Assembly: GCA_031763025.1 (NCBI GenBank)
Contig: JASSKH010000009.1
Coordinates: 6,868,825-6,932,824 of the forward strand
Reading direction: 5' to 3'
Source of the DNA: Macrocystis pyrifera
Lineage: Eukaryota; Sar; Phaeophyceae; Laminariales; Laminariaceae
Length of the DNA stretch: 64,000 bases
The translations under genes were made by a program, and so were the position numbers. Below the pieces are notes generated by a model, which saw only the letters and a program-made list of their open reading frames with translations, was not told the origin of the DNA and searched no databases. Numbering within the stretch: position 1 is the first letter of the stretch; each line of letters opens with the position of its first letter. This document shows, in pieces, positions 1 to 10,737 of the stretch.

Positions 1-312
1 CATTTCTAATTGTTGAACAGAAGATCGCAAGGATCACGGCCAAGTATGATTAGATGGAAGGGATATATATATATATATATATATTTAGCTCGTCCATCGT
101 CACCCCCCCCCCCCCCTCTCCCCTCCCCCCTTCACTTCCCGTTCCCTTTCCAGTACACCCCCCCCCCCGCGCGCGCCCCCTCCCCCTGTTCGATTCCTGC
201 TCAACCCTTCCCCTCCCCTCACCCCTCCCCTCCCCCTCCCCCTCCCCCTCTACTACAACTCCTACTATATCGTACAATATTCAACACTTCCGGGTTGACC
301 GCCCCCCCGCCC

Positions 313-394
313 CCTCATCACATTGTAGGGATGTGAAGGTCTATGGTCATACGACTACGGCCATGCATGGAAGTGAGTACCCCCCCCCCCCCCC
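313..394 (+). mobile_element. SINE-like element, 3' fragment
   Basis: Matches the last 80 bp of the dispersed SINE-like family (GTAGGGATG, then TCATACGACTACGGCCATGC, then GAGTAC) and ends in poly-C at 380-394. The 5' part is missing. Confidence 0.8.
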
Positions 395-437
395 TCCTCA
401 CCGCCTAATGACAAGCCCCCCTGTTTGCGCGGGACAG

Positions 438-590
438 GAACGCGCCAATATTATCAACTCCCGCTTGAACGAAGAGACGAGCGCGCTGGCCAAGAAGCAG
501 GCCGCGTTTCAGCGAAATCAGAGAGACAACGACGCCAATGCGGAGGAGGAGTTCGAGATTTTCTGCTCGGAGGCCATGTTCAGGATACAG
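438..590 (+). CDS. Internal exon of an unidentified coiled-coil protein
   Basis: A 51-residue exon in phase 0 on both sides, bounded by an AG at 436-437 and a GTACTC donor after 590. It starts ERANIINSRL and ends CSEAMFRIQ, is rich in Glu, Lys, Gln and Arg, and is predicted to be helical throughout. It contrasts sharply with the C-rich low-complexity DNA around it. The next recognisable exon of the same frame phase lies at 5082, which would give an intron of about 4.5 kb full of repeats. The joined peptide reads as a continuous amphipathic helix, so one gene is likely. I do not recognise the family; cytoskeletal or ciliary coiled-coil proteins are one guess. The true start is upstream of the window. 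Confidence 0.7.
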
Positions 591-2137
591 GTACTCCTAC
601 GTGAAAGCCTGCTGCTAGAGAGGGTTGAAGACCTACTGTCAGGAGTGTTGAAGTACCTACTGGCAGGAAGGAGTGTTGAAGACTTTCTCCCCCACTCAAC
701 AGTAGGTTTGAAGACCCCATGTTGGGAGCGTCGAAGACCTGCTGAGGTTGGGAGTCTCTCTAGATACGAAGTATGTACTCAACACCGGTTACGGTTGTTT
801 GTGACGAAAGGCAGGAAAATTAGAAAAAATAAAGAGGCATGGTTTTACAATATCTCGCAGGCGTTTTCAGATCCAAGATTAGGCGGTCTGTACGCGTGGT
901 ATGTATATGCGGTATTCGATTTTTTTCTTTTCGCGTCGCAGACCATGTTCAGGATACGGATACGAGCTGGTTCAGGCATGTCTCCCAAAATTCCGTCACC
1001 CACGAATGCCGCATGCAATAGAAACTCAAATATTATATTTTTGTCGCGTGCGGTATTTGGTATCGTACTGACCGCCATAAACAATGGAAGAGAGTAACAC
1101 AGCCAGTTTTTTTTTCTTAAGACCTGGGACTGGCGCTACCGCCGAAAATATGACTCGACCAATCACAGGCCGTCAAAGAGGTCAATACTAACCAAGTGTT
1201 TCCGTAGGAATATATATTTATTTATTTGCGGAGTTTTTTTTTTCTAAACGATCCGCTCCCGGGTGGTCCAAGGCATGCTTGTACAAAGTTTCGCGCAAAT
1301 ATTCGAATGTGTGACTGCGCATGATCAATATCAGGCACTTTTTAACGCCCGAAACCGGTTATTCACAAGAACTAAGTAACTGCAGGGCGATGCCGAAATT
1401 CGCACCGCTTACCGCACAAAGGTCCCGGATGCTCGCGCCGTTTTTAACCCTGAACTTTTGCACACGTGTTCTGTAAGCCCCTGTCGAGCCATTGACGAAC
1501 GTTTTTCTTGTTCAGTTTTTTTTCTTCTTCGCCCAAAACTTTGGGATCCCTTCAGACCCAAAACCTTCCCCCCCCCCCAAAAAAAAAAAAAAAAAAAAAA
1601 AAGAAAAAAAACCGGGATATCTTACGAAAACAAAAAGTACCAAAAAAAAAAACTCGACCGTTCACGGGTCGGCAGGGGCTCATATTAGTAGAACGCAGGT
1701 GCCAAAATTTCGAAAGTTTTTGGTTCCCCCCCAGAAACGGCGTGGACATTGGACTCTCAAAGAATTTGGGGCGGTAGGCTTGACCCGGCCTGTACTGCTG
1801 TCTATGCATGAAGACCTACAGCAGTAGTTGGGATCGTTTGAAGAAATGTTTGAAGGCCATGCGACCGTAGGGCTCAACTTAGCCCTTTTCAACCCCCGAG
1901 TACCGTGGTGAGGGAAGCGGAATGCTAGAACCGGATTGGAAGGCGGCAGCTTTTTCTGTCGTTCAGGAGACTTTTTTCTTCTTCTGTTTTCGTCTTTCTC
2001 CCGTCCGTGACGACAGAAAAGGGGGGCAGTTTGAGAGTGATTCGATAGGGGCTTGATTCGAGGTACCAAGCCCGCTCTGCTCCCTTCCATCAACCCGCCA
2101 TATAGACGGGTAAGTGCACTTGACCGAGGACATTTCC

Positions 2138-2248
2138 TATTACGGGGGGGGCCATAGTAAATAGGACCTACGGTACACACAAAAACCTATATATTTCCCT
2201 ATTTTTACCAACAATACTTGGTCCTATTTACTATGGTCCCCCGTTATA
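2138..2248. mobile_element. Family-A MITE, copy 1
   Basis: About 108 bp with inverted ends of the type TTACGGGGG..CCATAGTAAATAGGACC and a central AT-rich core. Flanked by TA. The left end has extra Gs. Confidence 0.85.
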
Positions 2249-2273
2249 GCAATAGGATAGTCTAGTATACTGC

Positions 2274-2381
2274 TATAGCGGGGGCCATAGTAAATAGGAT
2301 TAAGTATTGTTAGTGAAAATAGGTAAATATATAGGTTTTTGTGTGTACCGTAGGTCCTCTCAACTATGGACCCCCGTGATG
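2274..2381. mobile_element. Family-A MITE, copy 2, inverted
   Basis: Same family as the copy 25 bp upstream but in the opposite core orientation. One end is of the AAATAGG subtype and the other of the CAACTATGG subtype, suggesting a hybrid or a diverged copy. Confidence 0.8.
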
Positions 2382-2628
2382 GTAAAAAACCCAATCCTAC
2401 GGTTCATCCTGTCTTTCAGGGAGGTCTGTCCTATTAGTAAGAACATTCCTTGCGTCCTTACAAGAGCCTTAACGCAGCTGGCTGTCTTATTTACCGAGAG
2501 AAACTTAAGACCCCCGGGAGTGTCTTGTGCGGCAGGTTCAGGGCTTTGACACTCCGGGCTATCTCACGCTCGCGACCACTTCTATAGCCCGACACTACCA
2601 CTGTACATAATATCGCAGCAGTATAATA

Positions 2629-2712
2629 GTGCTGCAGTCCCCTTTCTGGGGACAAACTACTCTAAATCCAAGTGATTTGTCTCCCAAACGGGACTGCACT
2701 CCTAAAAAAAGG
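2629..2712. mobile_element. Family-B MITE
   Basis: Inverted-repeat element with arms AGTGCTGCAGTCCC and GGGACTGCACTCCT around ACAAACTACT..TTTGTC, with AAAGGGTT at the right end. Shared with four other places in the window. Confidence 0.75.
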
Positions 2713-3775
2713 GTTGATAGTTCAGAGCCCATTTGCTACCGGTACGTTTTCTATGCTCCGTGGTGTATGCGTGTGTGGACCGCTTCGCCCCAGAAATTTG
2801 AACCTTTGGTAAAGAAAACAAAAAAAAAATGTCGCGGTCGACCTGCGAAAAAAAAAAAAAAAAAAAAACGAAAACAAAACACCCCCCCATTCCGTGAACT
2901 ATTGTTCGGTTATTCACCGCATGGATGGCGTTGTAAACCACTGATGTGAACACAGTTGGGATGAATTGAATTTTCGTCATTTGGTTGCAGACTTGACGGA
3001 TGAGGAAAGGCATAGGGAGTAAAGGTCATCCCCTTCAGACTTTTGTTGGAACTTCTATCGGCATTCCCACACTGTGCTCGTCGGCTTTCGTCGATTTCTT
3101 TTGCTAGCTCGCGCTCTCGCGACTTTTCGGCCGTATAATAATATACTTCTATGCGAGAAAAATACCCCACACACGAGTACATAATATATATATATATATA
3201 TAAATGTGGGTGCATTCGGTGATAATTGAAACCATCGACTCTATTAATAGTACGCGCGAGGACCACACCTGCAACAAATCGTCACGGGAGTACTTCTTAC
3301 GCTGCGCCAGCCAAATACGATTATATTTTTGTTTGGGGGGGGGGGGGGGGTTGAGGTACGACGCTAAAATACTCTCTCCCGAGTGGGGCCTAGAGACACC
3401 CCCCCTGGATGAGGTTGCAACCGGTGCAAGGATTGTTACTTCTTTCTTTCTTTTTTTCCTGCTTGAGGTGTACGATGTGTTGTTTTCAGCTTAGGATGTG
3501 TATCTGCCTAGCTTTTGGTATTATTTGATTCGACTCGTACTTTTTTTTCCTGCTGTGGAGGCGTTCTTCCACTCCCGTTTTCTGGAGGCCTTTCCTGTGA
3601 CCACGGGCTTAATATTTCGGACAAGAGCTGATGTGACAACACCTGCAACAACAACAACAACAACAACACACAGCCCCCCACAACCTCGTCAGTTTTTGAG
3701 GAGAGCCCCTCCCCCGCGACTCCGCCGTTCGCCGACACCGCGCGTCGCAACGCACCAAACCTAACGAATACCTCC

Positions 3776-3834
3776 CGTGGTCAACGGTCAAATGACTCAC
3801 CAGGGTATTATTAAGGCGGGCAACAAATGAGTAC
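3776..3834 (+). mobile_element. LINE 3' tail fragment
   Basis: Carries GGTCAACGGTCAAATGACT and GGGCAACAAATGAGTAC, the terminal sequence of the LINE at 9650-10706, and is followed by C-rich DNA. Confidence 0.7.
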
Positions 3835-3937
3835 GCCGCCTCCCCCTGCCCCCTCACAGGAAGGGAGTAAGAATAGCAAAACGTTTCCTGCCGGGCATGC
3901 ACTGCTAGGTATGCATGTGAAAAAAACCGCAAGGACG

Positions 3938-3998
3938 TGTCTCCATTGGGAGTAGAAATGGTCAAATGACTACGTAAGGTATGCAAAAAATGAGTGCA
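3938..3998 (+). mobile_element. LINE 3' tail fragment
   Basis: Contains GGTCAAATGACTACGTAAGG and AAAAAATGAGTGC, followed by a run of about 23 Cs. A diverged LINE 3' end. Confidence 0.65.
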
Positions 3999-4125
3999 CC
4001 CCCCCCCCCCCCCCCCCCCCCCTGTCACCCCCGACGCCCCTCCCCCCCCGCTCACCCCCCCCCCCTTCCTCTCCTCACCACCACCACCATTTGCCATTAC
4101 AGTAGTATTGTTTTACACCTAAGCG

Positions 4126-4158
<33 letters not shown>

Positions 4159-4588
4159 TGGACCTGCCAGAAAGAAGAAAGAGGTACACCAGTAGCCGGG
4201 AGGAGGAGGAAGCAGACGCACAGATGTGCCCGTGTGGCAAAGCAATAGAGAGTAGAACTCACATAGTAGGAGACTGTGAAATATACAAGGAGGAACGGGA
4301 TGTGTTAGAAGAGGAGATGAGGAAAATAGACGAATGTGACATGGAGGAGTTTGATACTCTGAACAGCAGCGAGAAAACGATCGCTATCCTAGGAGATAGA
4401 TGGTGGCCACAGGAGGCCAAGCAGGAAGAGGATAAGATTAGCAAAAAGTTTCTATGTAATTTATGGAAACAACGTAATGAGCGCCCAATTGTTGGAGGTG
4501 TCTCTATTAGGAGTAGGAACGGTGCTCCGTTTCGAAAGGGATGCGTGGTCAATGGTCAAATGACTAAGGCAAACAACAAATGAGTACG
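4159..4588 (+). mobile_element. LINE 3' end, 5'-truncated copy
   Basis: A truncated non-LTR retrotransposon whose open frame runs from DLPERRKRYT to about 4583. It includes the zinc-knuckle-like CPCGKAIESRTHIVGDCEIY and the motif LGDRWWPQEA. It is nearly identical to 10277-10706 but has no frame break at the YTSSREEEE segment. It begins immediately after a poly-C run and ends GAGTACG followed by poly-C, typical of target-primed insertion with 5' truncation. Confidence 0.9.
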
Positions 4589-4628
4589 CCCCCCCCCCCC
4601 CCCCCCCCCCCCTAATAATATGTTACCG

Positions 4629-4681
<53 letters not shown>

Positions 4682-4733
4682 CTCCTTTCGTCGGCGCCAC
4701 CGCATGTGATTAATAATATGTTATACTTGAACG

Positions 4734-4791
<58 letters not shown>

Positions 4792-4976
4792 CTCCATTCC
4801 TTGCCGCCACAACTTACCGTAAATACTGTTTTATACTTGAATAACCCCCCCCTCCCTCCTTTCCTCGCCGCCACCACTTTACCATCAAGAATATTTTATA
4901 CATGAACAACCCCTCCCCCTCCTCTTTTCCTTGCCGCCACCACTTTCCTTTAATAATATTTTATGCTTAGACGACT

Positions 4977-5005
<29 letters not shown>
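4589..5005. repeat. Very long poly-C tracts
   Basis: C homopolymers at 4590-4612, 4629-4678, 4734-4790 and 4978-5005. They belong to the LINE tail and to the minisatellite units. Their lengths should be treated as approximate. Confidence 0.85.
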
Positions 5006-5008
<3 letters not shown>

Positions 5009-5081
5009 CTTCCTCGCCGCCACTGCTTGCCGCTCATTTTCTTCGCTGCTTATGCATATTACAACAAATACTGACAAATAG

Positions 5082-5166
5082 GTTCTGGAACAGCGTCTGG
5101 TGCAGCACGAGGAGAGCGCTCTGAAGAAATACGCCGATGTCGACGCCAAGCTGACTTCCGACCCCC
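5082..5166 (+). CDS. Second coiled-coil exon, 3' boundary uncertain
   Basis: After the acceptor AG at 5080-5081 the plus strand reads VLEQRLVQHEESALKKYADV and then DAKLTSD in phase 0, which continues the helical heptad-like pattern of the exon at 438-590. The reading frame then enters a CCC/CCG stretch giving Pro residues. No good GT donor is visible before about 5220, so the 3' end is only approximate. A base lost or gained in the C run at 5162-5170 would also blur it. Function unknown; the pairing with the upstream exon rests on phase and composition only. Confidence 0.55.
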
Positions 5167-5269
5167 CCCCGCCTCCGAGCTCTCAACCCTTCCTCTTCTT
5201 AGTTTCGTGTGGAAAGCGACGTTAAACGTTCTTTTCGTTTTTGAAAAGTCCTTTTTGGTTGCCATGGTC

Positions 5270-5515
5270 TTGAACAGTCGTCGGTCGTTTTGGCGTCACG
5301 GACGTGTGTAATGTCACGGTCTTCTTGAGACAGACCGTGGTTTTTTTAAGGTCGTGGTCTTCAAATGTCGTGTTTTTTTTTTTTTTGTCGTGGCCATTTT
5401 TGAATGCCACGGTCGTGGACTGTCACGGTCTTTCAATCAATGTGATGGTGTTTTAGTGTCATGATTTTTTCAAGGTCGTGGTCTTCAAGTGTCACGGGTC
5501 TTCCAAAAGTCACGG
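5270..5515. repeat. Degenerate tandem repeat, GTCACGGTCTTC type
   Basis: Roughly 25-35 bp units recur with the core GTCACGGTCTT or GGTCGTGGTCTTCAA at 5312, 5348, 5418, 5472 and 5490. No coding sense. Confidence 0.55.
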
Positions 5516-5766
5516 CATTTTCCCTGTCTTAAAGGGAACAGCCTCGAAGGTGGAGAAAAAACACGTTTTTTTTTTTTTGGTGGGGTTTTCCTACATACCT
5601 GTACAACGTACCAGTATAACGCTGTCCTTCTGTTTTTTTTTTTTTTTGCGGGAGGGACGTACAAGAGGCCAATAACAAGTATCACAAACAACGCCCTTTT
5701 CAGACCCCCCCCCCAAAAAAAACATGGCACACAATCTCTCGAAGTGCATGCTTCGTGTACAACAAA

Positions 5767-5855
5767 GACCGGAGCATGGACACGGCTGTCCTTGGCCATG
5801 GGGAACTACAGACTGCCCTGGAAGAGAACCAAGCCCAAATCACTGCCATTAGTGC
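5767..5855 (+). CDS. Possible third coiled-coil exon next to a MITE
   Basis: One plus-strand frame reads DRSMDTAVLGHGELQTALEE followed by NQAQITAIS, a helix-like Gln/Glu-rich peptide similar in character to the two exons upstream. A family-A inverted-repeat element starts at 5857, directly at the 3' end of this stretch, so the original donor may be lost or may be the GT within ATTAGTGCC. No clear acceptor was found. This may instead be chance sequence. Confidence 0.3.
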
Positions 5856-5856
5856 C

Positions 5857-5965
5857 TATTACGGGGGTCCATAGTTAACAGGACCTATGGTAAACATAAA
5901 ACCTATATATTTACCTATTTTTACCAACAAAATTTGGTCCCGTTAACTACTGACCCCCGTAATAG
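5857..5965. mobile_element. Family-A MITE, copy 3
   Basis: Inverted ends TATTACGGGGGTCCATAG and the complement, with core AAACCTATATATTTACC. TCCATAGTTAACAGG subtype. Confidence 0.9.
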
Positions 5966-6071
5966 TCAGCTTGGGATATTAGGGTATGTACGGCTTGGGG
6001 ATTGTCTGTGTTGTGGGAAGCGATAAATGCTGAATTCTGCAAATAAACCGAAATCAGCCCCCCCCCCCCCC

Positions 6072-6322
6072 CATCAACTCATTGAAGCTGTCATCCATAT
6101 GCAAGTCCGCCTCACAAGCGGTTCTTAGTAGGATGCAACTCACCCTTCATGCGACTCGCCGGACACCTCACGGCGCTTCGCGCTTGGTGCAAGCAACGTC
6201 TGCCTGGTCGGTAAAAACCCGACATGCTCCGTCCCGGCATTGTAGGAATGCGAGGGTCTATGGTCATACGACTACGGCAATGCGTGAGATCGAGTACATC
6301 TCTCCTATCGAGTACACCCCCC
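6072..6322 (+). mobile_element. SINE-like element, 5'-truncated
   Basis: Starts at CATCAACTCATTGAAGCTG right behind a 15-base C run and ends GAGTAC plus poly-C. The last 18 bp, CTCCTATCGAGTAC type, are duplicated at the tail as in the copies at 8030 and 60513. Confidence 0.9.
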
Positions 6323-6663
6323 CCCTCGTCCCCCCTCCTTGCAAGCCCAAGCGTGTGCTCAATCAAGGTTCGGGGCGCACCGAGGCGTCGAGCCTTGGGT
6401 CATACCACTAATATAGTAGGTAGCTGTTGCTTTTCCTGGCGGGTAGAGGTGTAAGTGCAGTATCACAGACAGTGCCCTATTTTTTTTCTGAGCTGCTCAT
6501 TCGCATGAGGAGCTACGGTACCGAAGAGCCAGAGAAACTCGCTCCGGAGCCACTGCTTCTTTAGGGACGGTGCCTTACTTTCCCTGTGCTCGTCGCATGA
6601 GGAGCTCGGTGTACCTCACCTCAAAGCGGTGTGGTTCGCAGGAGCAAAACCGACCGAGACATC

Positions 6664-6774
6664 TATTACGGGGGGTCCATAGTTAATAGGACGTACGGCA
6701 TACATAAAAACCTATATATTTACCTATTTTTACCGATAATATTTGGTCCTATGTACTAGGGACCCCCGTGATAG
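6664..6774. mobile_element. Family-A MITE, copy 4
   Basis: About 110 bp, inverted ends TATTACGGGGGGTCC and GGGACCCCCGTGATA, AT-rich core. Confidence 0.85.
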
Positions 6775-6779
6775 GCGCT

Positions 6780-6870
6780 GTTGACCCTTAGGGAGGAAAA
6801 CTACTTGGGATTAGAGTGCTTGTCCCCCCCAAACGGGACTGACCGTAGTGTTTGCCCCGAAAGGGTCAAC
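6780..6870. mobile_element. Family-B MITE, degenerate
   Basis: Ends TTGACCCTTAGG and GAAAGGGTCAA with internal AAACTACTTGGGATTAGAG and CCCCCAAACGGGACTG, matching the family at 63752 and 17657. Confidence 0.6.
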
Positions 6871-6881
6871 ACGATAGTCCG

Positions 6882-6997
6882 AATACGGGGGACCTATAAC
6901 AGTAAATACGACCAAATATTGTTAGTAAAAATAGACAAATATATATTGGCTTTCGTGTACACCATAGGTCCTGTATTAACCATGGACCCCCGTAATA
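6882..6997. mobile_element. Family-A MITE, copy 5, inverted
   Basis: ATACGGGGGACC and GACCCCCGTAATA ends with the core in reverse orientation (GTTAGTAAAAATAG). Diverged. Confidence 0.8.
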
Positions 6998-7547
6998 AAA
7001 ACGACCGCCACTCTGCCCGTTCACTACTCAGTCCAAACGTGCCTCATATGTAGGGACAGATTGGTACCTGGTGCCGATCTGGTCGTAGATATAAGGACCG
7101 CCTGGTCTTCATGAGGGTGTCTTAACGTCTCTTAACATTTTGCCACAAGTAGTAGTACAGTTATCGTGCCATATTTATATGACTCGTCCCGCGGTAGGGG
7201 TGCGGCAGAAATTTCTGAGTCCCCTCACATCAGGAGCTCTCAATATCTCACCCGAAACATCACCTCCCTCCAAGAACCTCGCTTCGCGCTACCAGACTGC
7301 TCAAAAATTCCATTGCCCCCGTCCTGAAAACAAAAAAAAAAAAAAAAAAACAGCAAAAATATTTTTACTAACCGGTAGTTCCTCGCTTGAAGAGCTCAAT
7401 CGGTCAGAAACCTTTGGCCCAAAAATTGCAACCCCTGTACGTATCACAACCGGCGGCTGTCCACACCCGAGAATCTCACCTGCGGTCAGGAAAAAAAATA
7501 TATATATACCCTCATGTTCGTGCACGGCCGTCGTTCGTCGTCGTCGT

Positions 7548-7632
7548 TTTGTGTGACCATCGACCCCTCGCATGCCTACATTGCCGGGACGGAGCGCGCC
7601 GGGTTTTCACCGACCAGGCAGGCATTCACGCC
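7548..7632 (-). mobile_element. SINE-like element fragment
   Basis: Reverse-strand match to the family's 3' third (GTGACCATCGACC, CCGGGACGGAGC, TTTTCACCGACCAGGCAG). No tail is preserved. Confidence 0.65.
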
Positions 7633-8027
7633 GGGGGATATGAATCTCCTCCGTTAAGGAATTTTGTCGGTTGCTCACTTACGTACGGGTGCATTCGTGC
7701 GTCGTAGCGGCGCTTGCTACCGCCGTGATGGTATCACCTGCTGAGCCATAGGGGTAAATGATCGATCGATTACCCAGCCCAGGGTGATTAATCCTTATAA
7801 GACTCTCTCCCCTCTCTGAACGACGGGACCTTTCGGGGCGTCGAAACCGTATACGGCCGTACGCTGACCTTAACCCCCTTCGTTTTAAATACCTGGGGAA
7901 CCAGGAAGATGTGTGTGTGTGTGTTTTACGGATGCACTCGCAAGCGTTTCTATGAAAGAAACGTCACTACGTATGTATATACCAGGTACACCGTACGTAC
8001 AAGGTGGGTGAAAGTATATAGGATGGC

Positions 8028-8456
8028 GGGGGGGGGGGGGGGGTGTACTCGATAAGGGAGATGCACTCGATCTCATGCATGGCCGTTGTCGTATGACCAT
8101 AGACCCTCGCATCCCTACAATGCCGGGACGGAGCATGTCGGGTTTTCACCGACCAGGCAGACATTGCTTGCACCAAGCGCGAAGCGCCGTGAGGTGTCCG
8201 GCGAGTCGCATGAAGGGTGAGCTGCATCCTGCTAAGAACCGCTTGTGAGGCGGACTTGCATATGGATGACAGCTTCAATGAGTTAGTTTAATTTCCGGTG
8301 TGGCCACTTCCAGAGACAGCAATGGGAGTACTATGTAACTGCCTCTTGGGTGACTTACCTTGAACACTACGTGATACGATCAATTCCCTTGTGCAGAGTA
8401 AAGGTTCTTTACTTCGCACAAATGATCTAACTAGACGACCAGCTGTGGGTGACCGC

Positions 8457-8491
<35 letters not shown>

Positions 8492-8568
8492 GGTACCCTG
8501 GATGTCTAGCTCACGTAGTGAGCGGCATGTTTTACAGTGTCGTTGCCAACCGACGCCGACCCAACGGG
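8028..8568 (-). mobile_element. SINE-like element, near full length
   Basis: Reading the minus strand, the copy begins at the head CCAACGACACTG-like segment near 8566, passes a T run (A run on plus, 8458-8490), the module TTAGATCATTTGTGCG, the ACTCATTGAAGCTGTCATCC module and the TCATACGACAACGGCCATGC tail, and ends GAGTAC plus poly-C (poly-G at 8029-8043). Length is about 540 bp with the homopolymers. Confidence 0.9.
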
Positions 8569-8852
8569 GGGGGGGCGGGGGGGGGGGGGGGGGGTAGCAC
8601 ACACTGCTGCTCTTTAGATGCTCTCCTCATTTGAAGAGCTCTCTCCTGTAAAAGAGTCGGTTAGGTACATACTGTCTGCACCTCACTCCACAAAAAGGGA
8701 TGACTTTCTTCGAGGGAAAAGTGAAACAAGGGCAAGTCGATCAGGGCCGGGGTTCCAGGAAAAACGGCGGGCACCAAATATTAATGTATTTCTCTACTAC
8801 TGCTGTAGTAGCATCAAACCCGTAGGTACCAAGTACTTCGTAGGTACGGAAC

Positions 8853-8880
8853 TATTACGGGGGTACACAGTTAATCAGCA
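8853..8880. mobile_element. Family-A MITE, solitary end
   Basis: CTATTACGGGGGTACACAG only, 38 bp before a complete copy with the same left end; a local partial duplication. Confidence 0.6.
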
Positions 8881-8891
8881 CCGAACCATAC

Positions 8892-9000
8892 TATTACGGG
8901 GGTACACAGTTAATAGGACCTATGGTACACATAAAAACCTATACATTTACCTTTTTTTACTAACAAAATTTGGTCCCGTTAACTATGGACCCCCGTAATA
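8892..9000. mobile_element. Family-A MITE, copy 6
   Basis: Complete element, left end CTATTACGGGGGTACACAG, right end GGACCCCCGTAATA. Confidence 0.85.
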
Positions 9001-9108
9001 CCACGGGGGGCCGTAGCTATCAGGACCCACCCTTTATACTAAAACCTATATATTCCGGTATTTTTGCTGAACATATTTGGTCCTGATTACTCTGTCCCTA
9101 CGTGAATA
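9001..9108. mobile_element. Family-A MITE, copy 7, diverged
   Basis: Abuts the previous copy. CACGGGGGGCCGTAGC left end, core AAAACCTATATATTCCGG. The right end is strongly decayed. Confidence 0.6.
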
Positions 9109-9649
9109 GCGCCACGGTGGGGGAAGGTGCGGCCGCTTTCCTTACGAGTACCGCGTTTACGCCACTCAAATTTGGACACCAAATTCCGTTTGTTTGTTTT
9201 TTTTTGCCGCAGAGTATCATACCCGAGGTGGCAAACAATCTCATGGCGGTGTGCTGTTATGGTATTTCCCCTCTCCCCCTGTTGCGGCGTTATGGTTTGT
9301 AACAATCGTCCCCTCATCATACCTGGCAGGCGTTATCGCCTGCTTTTCTGATGAGCGCCTCGCCCCTTCTTCGTCGAGAAGACAATCCGGCGAGGCAAAC
9401 AGCAACTAGTACAAGAGCTTGTAATGTCGTCAAGCACCTCGTGTGAGCGACCAGAGCAGAGCCAAAGGCGTCAACCTGCTAGCAGTAGTCGGTCCCTGGG
9501 TCCATACTGCCTTACCTGGTACACTTAACAGTGCCATGTCGCCGAAGCGAAACGCTATACTACCGGGTACAGTACGTAGACATCTGAAGACTGCCCTAAG
9601 GAGTGTGGTGGCCACTCGGCCGAGTGGGGCGGGCCCTCATCGGCTGAAG

Positions 9650-10706
9650 AATGGAGGATGCGATCCTAACAGACCCGAACCTTGACACTAGGATTAAGAT
9701 ATGTATCTTGATGAATGTGATAGCACCAAAGCTAGAATGTGCAGGAGAAGTATGGGAAGGGAACGCGAAACTCGTAAAACAGTTGGAAACAGCACAAATG
9801 ACAGCAGCTAAAAAAAAATCCTAGGATGCTCAAGTACGACTAGTAATACAGTATTAAGAGCAGAACTGGGAATGCGCCCACTCAAGACAAATAGAGACAT
9901 GAGAAAGTTGAACTGGCTATATAAAGTAAGGAACATGCCAAAAAAGAGGTTGCCAGCCATAGTTGATAGAGCTGTATGGGAGAAAGTAACAAAAGGGCGA
10001 GCTGGAATAAAGTGGGATGGCGTAGTTGAGAAAGTATGGAAGGATCTGGGAGGAAACCAAGTAGAAATGATGTCCACCGGGAAGTTTGGGAGGTACAGGC
10101 AGAAGTAGAAGAAAGGGTAGAAAGAAGGGAAAGGCTAGCGCTAAGAAACAAGGTGGAATCGGAAAAACTCTTAGAGAGATACGGGGGATTGAGGGAAGGA
10201 ATAGGAATGAAAACGTATTTGCATGGCCCAATGGACTTCGCGAAAACGCTGAAACTGCGCTTTCGTGTAGGAGACCTGGACCTGCCAGAAAGAAGAAAGA
10301 GGTACACCCAGTAGCCGGGAAGAGGAGGAAGTAGACGCACAGATGTGCCCGTGTGGCAAAGCAATAGAAAGTAGAACTCACATAGTAGGAGAATGTGAAA
10401 TATACAAGGAGGAACGGGATGTGTTAGAAGAGGAGATGAGGAAAATAGACGAATGTGACATGGAGGAGTTTGATACACTGAATAGCAGCGAGAAAACGAT
10501 CGCTATCCTAGGAGATAGATGGTGGCCACAGGAGGCCAAACAGGAAGGGGATAAGATTAGCAAAAAGTTTCTATGTAATTTATGGAAACAACGTAATGAG
10601 CGCTCAATTGTTGGAGGTGTCTCTATTAGGAGTAGGAACGGTGCTCCGTCTCGGAAGGGATGCGTGGTCAATGGTCAAATGACTAAGGCAAGCAAAAAAT
10701 GAGTAC
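9650..10706 (+). mobile_element. LINE, 3' half (end of reverse transcriptase ORF)
   Basis: Degraded C-terminal part of a non-LTR retrotransposon ORF2. The reading frame gives AILTDPNLDTRIKICILMNV, PKLECAGEVWEGN and LRAELGMRPLKTNRDMRKLN, then a Lys/Glu-rich helical stretch, then CPCGKAIESRTHIVGECEIY and LGDRWWPQEA. The PKLECAGEVW segment matches the thumb/connection motif (P..EYG.E.W) that follows LINE reverse transcriptase domains. The frame is interrupted about three times: in the A run near 9812, near 10095 and near 10308. The element ends AAAAAATGAGTAC followed by about 20 Cs. The catalytic YxDD part is absent, so this copy is 5'-truncated and dead. Clade not determined. Confidence 0.88.
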
Positions 10707-10737
10707 CCCCCCCCCCCCCCCCCCCCTCCCGCAGCAT

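Larger units (their letters stand above)
591..3775. other. Long intron or intergenic stretch, repeats only
   Basis: No coding exon is supported here. It holds two family-A and one family-B inverted-repeat elements, A and C homopolymers (1570-1615, 2848-2868), a short TA run at 3184-3202, and a partial second copy of the exon end CCATGTTCAGGATAC near 941-957. The rest is unique non-coding sequence. Confidence 0.6.
4040..5040. repeat. Minisatellite with variable poly-C, split by a LINE copy
   Basis: About six units share the pattern CTCCTTTCCTCGCCGCCACC, then AATATTTTATACTTGAACGA, then a poly-C run of 7 to more than 55 bases. Units start near 4050, 4680, 4790, 4850, 4911 and 5005. A LINE 3' fragment (4159-4588) sits inside the poly-C of the first unit. 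The unit without poly-C is about 60 bp. Confidence 0.75.
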
